From: Liolophura sinensis
Lineage: Eukaryota; Mollusca; Polyplacophora; Chitonida; Chitonidae
DNA: 64,000 bases
Direction: 5' to 3'
Assembly (NCBI RefSeq): GCF_032854445.1
Contig: NC_088305.1
Coordinates: 20,622,955-20,686,954 of the forward strand
Part shown: in pieces, positions 11,301-20,393 of the stretch
How positions within the stretch are numbered: the first letter of the stretch is position 1
Layout of the letters: every line of letters starts with the position of its first letter
Made by a program: the position numbers and the translations under genes
The notes under the pieces: model-generated
Told to the model about the DNA's origin: nothing
The model's input: the letters and a program-made list of their open reading frames with translations, nothing else
Database searches by the model: none

Positions 11301-11345
11301 CAGCAAAATCACAAGAAGGGGGAGTATGATTACGGAGTAAAACAT
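5202..11345 (-). CDS. EGFR: EGF receptor (ErbB) family, 5' part of gene (three exons, partial)
   Basis: EGFR-family proteins are single-pass receptor tyrosine kinases that bind EGF-like ligands through two L domains and two cysteine-rich domains. Only the N-terminus lies in the window: exons 11345-11246, 7361-7005 and 5345-5202, all joined in phase 1 and giving about 200 residues without a stop. Exon 1 encodes an ATG and a signal peptide. Exon 2 carries most of the L1 domain: ECFGTS near its start, GCTVVRGNLEL, YDLNFLRSI, GYVLIGLTTV, LQMIRGDNLF and YALAVVV. Exon 3 continues with SRGQVVFTLNPLLC and the Trp of ILWDV. These track vertebrate EGFR (VCQGTS, CEVVLGNLEITY, YVLIALNTV, NLQIIRG, YALAVL, NPALC, IQW) much better than the insulin receptor. 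Both cysteines bracketing the N-terminal loop are kept. Furin-like, L2, transmembrane and kinase exons must lie beyond position 1. Confidence 0.9.
6000..6290. repeat. Possible dispersed repeat shared with 21190-21385
   Basis: The segment ending GACAAAATTCTGATATATC, with an upstream AGTGGGTGGGTAGTAA block, resembles 21300-21385 (AGTGGGTTGGGTAGTAA, then GATAAAATTCTGATATAC). The similarity is patchy. It may be an old interspersed element within EGFR intron 2. Confidence 0.35.
6716..6974 (+). mobile_element. SINE of a second family, CACT-repeat tail
   Basis: The body contains GAAATCCGTCCTGCAACAAG, then GTCGTCATATGACCAAGAAG and TTGTTACGTACGATGTTAAA, followed by a CACT tandem tail at 6945-6974. 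This consensus and tail are familiar from molluscan genomes as a short interspersed repeat distinct from the AAAT-tailed SINE. It lies just downstream, on the minus strand, of EGFR exon 2. Confidence 0.7.
7005..7361 (-). CDS. EGFR: EGFR-family exon 2 (receptor L1 domain)
   Basis: The acceptor CTGTACAG precedes 7361 and the donor GTACGA starts at 7004. The 357-nt exon is phase 1 to phase 1 and open throughout. It encodes ECFGTSYRFGYSG, HYDSLRTRYEGC and the L-domain beta-helix repeats. The exon ends at PALR plus one base, which joins exon 3 to form PALRE. Confidence 0.92.
7934..8055. repeat. 28-bp tandem repeat, about 4 copies
   Basis: The unit ACACATTTAATAGGACACGT plus ACATGTGT recurs from 7934 to 8055 in EGFR intron 1. 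The ACATGTGT/ACACATGT portion is itself close to palindromic. Confidence 0.85.
8056..9420. other. EGFR intron 1 DNA with a tRNA-like relic
   Basis: On the minus strand near 8560-8640 there is a tRNA-type B-box (GAGTTCGAATC) that may be an old SINE head. A poly-C run lies at 9379-9395. No exon is recognised. Confidence 0.35.
9421..10066. repeat. 72-bp tandem repeat, 9 copies (EGFR intron 1)
   Basis: The anchor ACTTCCATTCATGGCAGATG recurs exactly every 72 bases from about 9430 to 10006, giving nine units with few substitutions. Because 72 is divisible by three, frames stay open on both strands (196 codons plus, 167 codons minus), but both encode only a 24-residue repeat and are by-products. 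The array ends directly at a MITE starting at 10067. The last unit is the most diverged. Confidence 0.95.
10067..10323. mobile_element. TA-flanked MITE, copy 1 (257 bp)
   Basis: The ends are CACTCAGAAAA and TTTTGAGTG, inverted with one mismatch, and TA dinucleotides flank both sides (10065-10066, 10324-10325). The whole element is close to a long inverted repeat: TAACAGAAAGTCTGTTGT near the left end mirrors ACAACAGACTTTCTGTTA near the right, with AATATTATGTTGAATATGAC in the middle. There is no coding capacity. TA duplication suggests mobilisation by a Tc1/mariner transposase. Related copies lie at about 19935-20140 and 40660-41219. Confidence 0.85.
10800..11025 (+). mobile_element. AAAT-tailed SINE, 5' truncated
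   Basis: The element begins inside the tRNA-like region (GCAGTCGCTGTGAGTTCAAG), passes through AGCCTGCGGATGG, and ends with ATTCTTGAGTACGGCGTAAA and an AAATAAATAAAT tail. It lies in EGFR intron 1, just downstream of exon 1. Confidence 0.85.
11246..11345 (-). CDS. EGFR: EGFR-family exon 1 (start codon and signal peptide)
   Basis: The ATG occupies 11345-11343. It is followed by MFYSVIILPLLVILL, a hydrophobic signal peptide with likely cleavage after SEVHA. The exon ends TVPEK plus one base before the donor GTAATT at 11245. Phase 1 matches exon 2, and joining gives PEKECFGTS, closely paralleling EEKKVCQGTS in human EGFR. This agreement is the main reason for accepting the exon despite its short length. 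Confidence 0.85.
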
Positions 11346-11634
11346 TCTGACAGACAGCCCTACAAAAACACGACCGTGTGTGCCAAGTCTCGACTAGCCT
11401 CACTTACATATGCTGGAACAACGTGTGTAACAATGGACGTCGAGGATGCAGTGTCGCTCCCCTGCGCTCTGTGTTTAGTCTAATATAGTCTCTACCCCCA
11501 CCAGAACCACCCACATGTACACCACCTTCTGCTAAATCACGGGTACAGGAAAAACTGGGGCCAGACCTCTGTCACCGCTGGGCGAATTAATGTCTTATTT
11601 CCGGTAATTGTTTATAAACTACACCAAGTGGACG

Positions 11635-11642
11635 TATATATA
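11635..11642 (-). promoter_or_regulatory. Possible TATA box for the EGFR-family gene
   Basis: A TATATATA octamer lies about 290 bases upstream of the start codon on the minus strand. The position would suit a start site near 11605. There is no initiator evidence, and TATA runs are common in this AT-rich window. Confidence 0.25.
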
Positions 11643-11962
11643 CGCAGACCTTGTGCGGTTGTGTGGCTATAGAAGAAGTTTGGGGAGTATTCGAAACCTG
11701 GCAAATTTGTTCTAACCAAGCCGTTGATTTCACATTATGTAGTTATTGTTGGGGGCGGTGAGTTGACAAAGGAAGTGGGTGGCACAGCGCTAAAAGGTTT
11801 TGTTCTCGGCTATTTTAATTTACTCCTACTTCTTTCGGTTTTTTTACGTATATTACGGTATTATTTGTCTCACACATTTATGTACTAAATTAAACTGATT
11901 TCTTGATAACTGGTGTAAAACAGAAAATGCTTGTATTTTCTTTCTCTCTTTCAGAGTTAATT

Positions 11963-12108
11963 ATGGCTAATAAACTAACAGTACAAGAAAGAGTTTTAAT
12001 TGGTTTTTATGTTTGGAAGAGATGGGGCAACATACCGCTCTGTAGCTCAAGCATCGAACCTCAACCTGGATGGTGCGCGACTTCTGGGACACCCTGTATA
12101 ACCATGTA
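11963..12108 (+). pseudogene. Fragment resembling the N-terminal helix-turn-helix of a transposon protein
   Basis: The plus-strand reading starts MANKLTVQERVLIGFYVWKR and, after a frame change, gives YRSVAQASNLNLDG. The pattern MANxLTxxERV followed by a YRSVA-type helix resembles helix-turn-helix domains (DUF4817-like) found at the N-terminus of some invertebrate transposon proteins. A good acceptor-like CTTTCTCTCTTTCAG precedes it. No catalytic part follows, so it is probably a relic. Confidence 0.35.
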
Positions 12109-12109
12109 A

Positions 12110-12690
12110 AGTATACGGGAAAACGAAAGTCACCCTTTCTGCAAATGTATTATTTTTTTTCTTTTATTTCAAATGGTTGGGTGACTGGTCACCGTCTTAT
12201 TATATAGTATTATATAGTCCATTAAACGACTTATTTTGACTCAGAAATATTAACTGCTATCCGAGTTTACTTTTATTAATTTACTCAAGAAGAAAAGACT
12301 TAGGCTTCCTTCAGGCGGGCATTTTTCATTTGCAAAATGTCATATTACCTTTTTTCTATATCATCTCAAAATCGCGCGAATGACTTTTCGCGACACTTAT
12401 ACCTGGAATATTCCACCTATATGGGAGTATATCAGTGATATGACAGCGGTCAAAACTTGCGTCGACAGGAAACCATACAGAGGAAACCCCAGGTTCGTAT
12501 AACCTCATAACGTTAAGCCGCATCCGACTGGTCTAAAGCTTGGTTCCATAATACGACCTGACGGCCAAAGGGCTCGTTGTGTGGGCTTCCATCACTTCAT
12601 TCTCATGCTAAGCCAGAATTATATCGTCACCGCAATCGCAAATTGTTCCGGTATAACAGTAAATTAGTTGAGTGGGGGGTGGTTGAGGGC

Positions 12691-12729
<39 letters not shown>

Positions 12730-12920
12730 TCAAGCAATTTTTGTTTGTTGTTGTTATTTTTTTTTTAATTTGCAGTGTTGGTCGAACTATAATGATTTTA
12801 ATAGTCGATCAGTACATACCGCCTTGTATTGTACAGCTAACACGGCGGCTGATAATAAAACGGCATAACGGTTTCCATTGAAAGAAATATGGTTTCTTAA
12901 TCAAAGCATTTTAACAATCT
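12110..12920. other. Spacer with a long poly-T run
   Basis: A homopolymer of about 36 T lies near 12693-12728, followed by T-rich DNA to 12768. The ORFs across it are poly-Phe artefacts. No gene is recognised. Confidence 0.6.
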
Positions 12921-13022
12921 GCGTGTGGTTGCCTCCCACCATAATGCTGACCGCCGTTGTTGTAGTGAAATATTCTTGAGTACGACGGAAAACACTAATC
13001 AAATAAATAAATCAAATAAATA
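12920..13022 (+). mobile_element. AAAT-tailed SINE, 3' fragment
   Basis: Only the terminal third is present: a CCTCCCACCATAATGCTG-type block, a TGAAATATTCTTGAGTACGA block, then CAATCAAATAAATAAATC. Confidence 0.75.
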
Positions 13023-13044
13023 TCAAAACATTTTAATTAACTTC

Positions 13045-13150
13045 CCACCTTATGCTGGAATCGAACCCGCAACAACATTCACCATGTGAGTTATAGGGTG
13101 GTGTGAACTGCAACTGTGTAAGCCACTTTCCCAGCCATGCGAGGCCTTCG
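13045..13150 (-). mobile_element. tRNA-like SINE head, reverse orientation
   Basis: On the minus strand an A-box-like AGTGGCTTACACAGTTG is followed about 50 bases later by the B-box GGGTTCGATTCC. The acceptor stem does not close, so this is a tRNA-derived repeat head and not a functional tRNA gene. Confidence 0.45.
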
Positions 13151-14477
13151 CAATAGGCCTGCACATATTTGTTTCACACGTAATAAACACGTCCTGGTGT
13201 TTATTCACAAAGGGTGTGTTTAGTAATTAAAGGGATGTGTTTATTATAGTAAACATGTAATATGCTAAGTATATAATGTGGTGAATGTTTTTAACACTAA
13301 TAATCCAGTGATCACGACTCTATTATTAACTGTAAAAAAGTCGGCAAACATGTAAACGTGTTTGCTATATAGGCCTACAGCAAATGTGTGACATGTTCAC
13401 AAAGCGTTTAAAAGTACAACTCATCTTCGTTACAAGTGTGAAAACATGTACGGTTTAAATCGTATTGTAATTAATAAAGAACCCGTTATACAAAAATATG
13501 TTGATAGAGAAGACAATTACTACCTTATTTTACAACCTGGAATGAAGAAATGTAACATTGCCGTGACGATAGCGATAAGTTCTCGTCGGACTTGTTTTAT
13601 AGGCTGTTTATGAAACAATCTCTCCTTCCCCTCTCTCCATCCCCCCCCCCCCCCACATCCCACATGCCACTTCCATGACTATTCGTGTTGAAGTGTACCG
13701 TGTTAGCTATCCACTAAAAATAAACAGATTCCAATGTATAAACTACCAATTATTTATAAAATATTAATTGTACATACCTAAGTCCTAAACAGATCTTTTT
13801 ACACGAATAATGAGAACGACAGCGAAATTATCATATCACTCCAACACCCCGATGCGTGCGTCACATAAAGGCTGTATGTTTGAATGACGTCATATGACGC
13901 CATTAGCACGTTTTGTGAAAGCGTTCTCCGTGACATACGGGTGTTATAGTCTAATTAAATTGAAACTGTGACATAAAGGCAATGTCTACTGCGGAGGACC
14001 CCGAATGTATATGACTAGATTTTCGCAGCCAGCTGTTTGTCCAATTCGCTCAATCAATACGTCCTTTAGCCTACACATGTGTCTGATTTTGTCTCTGATA
14101 AGAAATAAGTACAAGATATAAGCCGCGCTATCCGTTTCCTTACTACCAATGGTTCGGCATGGTCTTATGCCAGTGAAACTTTACTGTCGACTTTGTGCTA
14201 GTTTTGTATTTTTATTGCAACTTTTTGAAGAAGATTTTAACGTATATAAGGTTACGTTATGCCGATGTATTAATAATATTTACATTACAATATTGACATC
14301 TGACACAGGTGCCGTTCAAGGTTTGCATGTCATAAACTTAACATTCTGTGGCGTTAGTCAGTTAATGACTCTCCTCCTGGTTAGATTTTGTCACACTGTC
14401 GCGCAGCTAAACTGAATTTGAGCACGCGAACCCATTCATCGATCAAAGACCTGATAGTTGTATGGCGAGTCAACACT
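13151..14477. other. Spacer between EGFR and SH3BP5 genes
   Basis: The stretch contains a poly-C run at about 13641-13655 and AT-rich unique sequence. An 88-codon ORF at 14149-14415 resembles no family. Nothing else is supported. Confidence 0.4.
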
Positions 14478-15059
14478 TTAAAGGAGAAGAAAACATAAAA
14501 ATGACGCCAAAATCAGACGAAAGAGCGTCAAAACTTATTTCCAAATAAGATCTTTAATATTTTGGGGGATATTTTGAAGAGAAGGAAGTATTTGAAAATA
14601 TTTTGTAAGGTTTGGGACCAGTTTTTGGTATTTATTTTTATTGCATAATAATGTTCTAAATAGGGATGTGATGCTTGTCTAATAAATTTATTCGCATGTA
14701 ACTTTGTTGTTTATATCGAAACAAATGCATTTAAGCTATATTATGATAATATTTATGAACATGTTAAAAATATAAATATGATCCAAATTGAGGTTTAACA
14801 CATTTGTTAGCTGAAAAGAACAAATTCTAGTGCAAATATATTTATTAAATATCTGTTACATCCTCATTTATAACACTATTACACAAAGAACAGTATATAC
14901 CAAGAGATGGTCCCAAATACCCACCATACAAAAATTATTTTCAAGTGTCTTTTTCTCTTGAAGGAAAAATCGGAAAAAAACATTCAAGACCACATTTAGG
15001 AATAACTTTTCGCACTCTTTCATCTGAACCTTATGTCATTGTTATGTTTTCTCCAACTT
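14478..15059. mobile_element. Non-autonomous TIR element, copy 1
   Basis: The left end CTTTAAAGGAGAAGAAAACA is mirrored at the right end by TTATGTTTTCTCCAACTTTA, giving imperfect terminal inverted repeats of about 20 bases. The interior (for example AACATGTTAAAAATATAAAT, then GTTAGCTGAAAAGAACAAAT) is shared with 54610-55020. There is no ORF of note. The superfamily is unknown. Confidence 0.6.
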
Positions 15060-15229
15060 TAACCAAGTGATGAGCCAGCGAGACCCGTATGTTGTCAATA
15101 TTTTCATTGATTTGCCCAAATCAAATATCACCATAAAGCATGTACAAGTGAGACAATGTCATATGTTACGATAAATCTTATGTTATACATTACGGAAATA
15201 TATGATATTTTTGACATTCTTATCGGTAA

Positions 15230-15496
15230 GGGGGCCTCCGTGGCTCATTTGGTTAGCGCGCTAGCGCAGCGTAATGACCCAGGAGTCTCTCACAAATGCG
15301 GTCGCTGTGAGTTCAAGTCCAGCTCATGCTTGCTTGCTCTCCGGCTGTACGTGGGAAGGTCTTGCAGCAACCTGCGGATGGTCGTGGGTTTCCCCCGGGC
15401 CGTGCCCGGTTTCCACCCACCATAATGCTGGCCGCCGTCGTATAAGTGAAATATTCTTGAGTACGCCGTAAAACACCAATCAAATAAATAAATAAA
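15230..15496 (+). mobile_element. Full-length AAAT-tailed SINE with target duplication
   Basis: This is the best reference copy in the window. The head GGGGGCCTCCGTGGCTCATT has an A-box-like TGGTTAGCGCGCTAGCGCAG, and the B-box-like GTGAGTTCAAGTCC follows. Next come the body block CTGCGGATGGTCGTGGGTTT and the tail block ATTCTTGAGTACGCCGTAAA ending in AAATAAATAAA. A perfect 12-bp direct repeat, TCTTATCGGTAA, flanks it (15218-15229 and 15497-15508), which fits LINE-assisted target-primed insertion. Confidence 0.92.
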
Positions 15497-15689
15497 TCTT
15501 ATCGGTAATATTATACGTATTGAGACAGAATAAAGCAAACATGTCAGTTTATAAATACAATAGAACTGGTTTGGAATATACCCTTTTCCAGCGATGTCAA
15601 ACTTGAAAACTTTGAAATGAATGAAATAGTCTGATAAAAACAACTACAATAAAGTAAGGATTACTTGTTGTCCGTGTGGATATCTCAAC

Positions 15690-17425
15690 ATGCACAGAAA
15701 ATAATTCAATTCTATCCACATACTGAAAATAACTTCAGTCTGTACAAAAAATTAATAATTTCAACCTGTACAGAAAACAATTTCAACCTTTACAGAAAAC
15801 AATTTCAACCTTTACAGAAAATAATTTCAGCCTGCACATAAAATAATTAAGTTTTATCCACACACTGAAACCAACTTCAAGCTGTACAGAAAATAATTCA
15901 AACCTGTACAGAAAATGTCAGCCTGTAGAGAAAACAATTTCAGCCTGTAGAGAAAACAATTTCAACCTGTACAGAAAACAATTTCAACCTGTACAGAAAA
16001 TAATTTCATCATTTACAGAAAATAATTTTAGCCTGAACAGAAAATAATTCAAACCTGTACAGAAAATGTCAGCCTGTAGAGAAAACAATCTCAGCCTGTA
16101 GAGAAAACAATTTCAACCTGTAGAGAAAACAATTTCAACCTGTACAGAAAATAATTTTAGCCTGTACAGAAAACAATTTCAGCTTGTACAGAATATAATT
16201 TCAGTCTGTACAGAAAACAATTTCATCATGTACAGAAAACAATTTCAGCTTGTACGGAAAATAATTTCAACCTGTACAGAAAATAATTTCATCCTTTACA
16301 GAAAATAATTTCATCCTGTAGAGAAAATAATTTCAACCTGTACGGAAAAAAATTTCATCCTGTAGAGAAAATAATTTCAGCCTGTACAGAAAACAACTTC
16401 AACCTGTACAGAAAATAATTTCAACCTGTAGAGAAAATAATTTCAGCCTGTAGAGAAAATAATTTCATCCTTTACACAAAATAATTTCAACCTGCAGAGA
16501 AAACAATTTCAACCTGTACAGAAAATATTTTTAACCTGTACAGAAAATAATTTCATCCTGTACAGAATATAATATCATCCTTTACAGAAAATAATTTCAT
16601 CCTGAACAGAAAATAATTTCAGCCTGTACGGAAAGCAATTTCAACCTGTACAGAAAACAATTTCAGCCTGTACAGAAAACACTTTCAGCTTGTACAGAAT
16701 ATAATTTCAGTCTGTACAGAAAACAATTTCATCATGTACAGAAAACAATTTCAACCTGTAGAGAAAACTATTTCAACCTGTAGAGAAAACAATTTCAGCC
16801 TTTAGAGAAAATAATTTCATCCTGAACAGAAAATAATTTCAGCCTGTACAGAAAACAATTTCAACCTGTAGAGAAAATAATTTCATCCTTTACAGAAAAT
16901 AATTTCACCCTGTACAGAAATAATTTCAGCCTGTAGAGAAAACAATTTCAACCTGTACAGAAAATAATTTCAACCTGTAGAGAAAACAATTTCATCATGT
17001 ACAGAAAATAATTTCAACCTGTACAGAATATAATTTCATCCTTTACAGAAAATATATTTCATCCTGAACAGAAAATAATTTCAGCCTGTACAGAAAACAA
17101 TTTCATCCTGTACAGAAAACAATTTCTTCTTTTACACAAAATAATTTCAACCTGTACAGAAAATAATTTTAGTCTGTACAGAAAACAATTTCATCATGTA
17201 CAGAAAACAATTTCTTCCTTTACACAAAATAATTTCAGCCTGTACGGAAAGCAATTTCAACCTGTACAGAAAATAATTTTAGTCTGTACAGAAAACAATT
17301 TCATCATGTACAGAAAACAATTTCATCCTGCACAGAAAACAATTTCAAACTGTACAGAAAATAATTTCTGCCTGCACAGAAAACAATTTCAGCCTGTACA
17401 GGAAATAATTTCATTCAGTGCGGAA
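15690..17425. repeat. 22-bp minisatellite, roughly 75 copies
   Basis: The unit AATTTCAACCTGTACAGAAA plus two variable bases repeats for over 1.7 kb. Many units contain the palindrome CTGTACAG. Variants alternate at a few positions (CAACC/CAGCC/CATCC; TACAG/TAGAG; AATAA/AACAA). It lies between the EGFR and SH3BP5 genes. Both strands lack long ORFs. Confidence 0.95.
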
Positions 17426-18474
17426 TCCATGGCACCGAGAATATTATACATTAAGCACAATGAAAATTAAGTTACATACATGTATATTAGCCTTTTTTCT
17501 TATAGACTGACCAGTTTTTTGGCATCCAGTCAGTCTGTCAGATGAAACAATCTGGATTCGGGCGTTGGTGCAGTCATAACGTCGGACCGAGATTCCCCGA
17601 GGTACATCCTCCCGCCATACCGTACTCTTGGGACTTTGTCTGTACATAAAGTGTTCGAAAGTGCTCGGAGAACCGCATATGTGGTTTTAAATGATGTTCG
17701 TTAGCTGAAGATTACTTCAAACATTATGGCCAATATTTCGGAGTGGGTTGGAATAATTTTTGTGGTGGATAAAATTGCGTCATGATGTAGCTAATATACA
17801 TGTAGGTCGTCTGTGTCAAATAACCATGTTTTCATTACTTTTTTCTTTAGTTATTCATTCCATTGCCGAATAGGCACGTGGGGTATTATGTCGATCAGTA
17901 TGTGAATTTCTTTATCCATTTCCGTGGCCGAATATACAGGCACGTGGGGAATGTTTGTCGGTCAGTATGTACATTTCTTTATCCATTTCCGTGGCCGAAT
18001 ATACAGGCACGTAACGTGTATCTGTCGGTCAAAAATAATATGTGAATTTCTGTAATCATTTCTATTGCCGAATATACAGGCAGTTGTACTTCTTGCTGTC
18101 AATATGTGAATTTTTTTGTTCGTTTCTATAGCCGAATAAACATGTGTCGTAGTCCTATATATACGTCATTCAGTGTTTGAATTCAGTTATGACTGTTATC
18201 TATGCCTTAAAATAAACATAACAAAACCGTTTGTTATATAGCTGATGGAATAGCTTGGTCGATATGTGCCTGGCTGGAGCACAATGGGATCAGTGCGATC
18301 AGCTGATAAGACGGTAGATCCACGTAAACTCCTGTCAGTGCTGACACAGCTGTCGCCGCGCAACAAATGCAGTTGCGCACAGGAAAGCAGAGTGCCAATT
18401 GTCCTACAAATAAACAGGGGAGATAAGATACAAACGAGCTCATCCACGGTTGACAATAAACAGGACCAGTGGCA
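17426..18474. other. Upstream region of SH3BP5 gene with a short local repeat
   Basis: At about 17870-18140 the phrase TTTCTTTATCCATTTCCGTGG, followed by CCGAATATACAGGCACGT, recurs about four times with a period near 75 bases. The last 220 bases before the ATG are less AT-rich and probably contain the 5' UTR and promoter. No core promoter element could be pinned down. Confidence 0.45.
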
Positions 18475-18534
18475 ATGGAGTGTCGCGCGGGCGATGGGGA
18501 GGAGAGCGAAGAGAGTGTTCACCCCAAAGTCAAG
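18475..18534 (+). CDS. SH3BP5: SH3BP5 exon 1
   Basis: Twenty codons, [20 protein letters not shown], run from the ATG to a strong donor, GTAAGA at 18535. The acidic stretch before VHPKVK resembles the EEEEVDPRIQ segment of the human protein, which supports this as the true first coding exon although the next exon is 9.4 kb away. Confidence 0.8.
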
Positions 18535-20142
18535 GTAAGACGGCTGGTATACGAGGCATTCGGGCGGGAGGTTGGAGTTATAGCTGTAAGGCGTATATTG
18601 ATCAGTTTGTGTACTTTTGGAAGAGACTTGTGTACACGGGATACGCCCCCCCCTTCTAAGGCCTACTATATGCTGTGTGACAACCCCGAGCTATTTTTTG
18701 TACTACAGACGTTACTGTTACGTGGATGTAAGGAGTCTAAATAGCATGTCTGTACAGGAGCGTTGGAGAGTGGGATATTTTGGCTTCTATCACGTTAATC
18801 TTCATATATCAACTATCATTTCATTCCATATTAGTGCTTCTCATTCAAACTATACATTGAAACACATTGGCATTTTGAGATTTTTGAGTGGAATATTACA
18901 AATGCTGATGTCTGTACCCCGACCTCTGTAGTAATCTGTAGTATAGGCCTCTATATCTGTTGCTGACATTTCTTTATATCTTTATCTAGCTACACCGCAG
19001 TCAGTGCGTGCTGTGTGCTGGTTGACTTGTGCCTAGTCTAACTTATACAGAGGTATGCAAATGACAAACAGTGTCTTCTTTCTGTAATTCTGTACATAGT
19101 CACTTAGCTGTTATGGACTTGTGATCACTATACTAGTGTTTCGGTTTTTAAAGGGGGTGACGACAAGGTATAATGTTTCCTTGTCTACCTAAATTGTAGA
19201 CATTGCGTAATATATCTTTTAATGTTATATATAGTTATAAACTACAACGACACACATGCACAATCATCCGTAACGTTTATAATATAGTTCACATGAGTAC
19301 ACATATGCCCCCCCCCCCCCGCCCCGACACACACACACACACACACACCATCCCTCTCATCCCCACCAGTGTAAACCCATGTACCACGGATGTGCTGTGT
19401 TGCGATGGAAGCCTGCAGGGCTGAATGTAAATGTCACTATACGCCTATACCACGCATACCTGTGTGGACAGGCAGTTCTGAATTGCTCACAGGACTACTA
19501 CTGTGTGTCTGGTGGTGGCGGTCGGGAAAGGGTGGTTGGAGTGGGGGGTACACAAAATTACGTGCTGAAAAGCTAACCTACAGATGCTGGCGTTCACGGG
19601 CCACTGGCGTACTATTGCGTGTTGTTCATTGAGTTTTAACGAAAACATGAACTACAGTGCACGTGTTGATCGGTATTTATTGAAATCCCGCAGATATGGT
19701 GACATGTACATGTGAATGGTTCAGCCTACTCTCGGCTATCTTGCATTTTACTGGCCTTTTACCACTGTTAATTATACAGGTGTAGTGTTTGAAACTAAAC
19801 ACATGTACGTGTATTCCAGCAGACAAACACAAATTAATATGTATCCCATAAACACAATAATGTATATCCCAACCCATAATTCGGCAGACAATATCATAAT
19901 ATATACTAAAAAAAATAATCGGTTAATTTGAACAGAAATTGCGTGAGTGATGCTATAATGTTTTTTGTTATTATAACATAATATTGTGTTACATTGAACA
20001 TAATATCCGGTGGATCTAATAGAATCCTTATGTTGAATTACAAGAATATTTGAGCTGTACTTAACAGAATCCTCTGCTGCAATAACAGAATACATTCTTT
20101 CTGTTATTCTGTTAAATTTAACACATAATTTTTTGGAGTGTG

Positions 20143-20231
<89 letters not shown>

Positions 20232-20298
20232 TTAGTCTGCCGGTTTTGGGTGTGTTTAGTCTGCCGGTTTGGGTGGTGTGTAAACGTTACGTCTACAA

Positions 20299-20393
<95 letters not shown>

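Noticed and set aside
13045-13150. Possible tRNA gene
   Set aside because: A- and B-box-like sequences exist, but the acceptor stem does not pair and the spacing fits a SINE head. Similar cases at 41700-41820, 42785-42862 and 8560-8640 were rejected as functional tRNAs.
15690-17425. CRISPR-like array of short regular repeats
   Set aside because: There are no unique spacers between units, no cas genes, and the host is clearly a eukaryote. It is a minisatellite.
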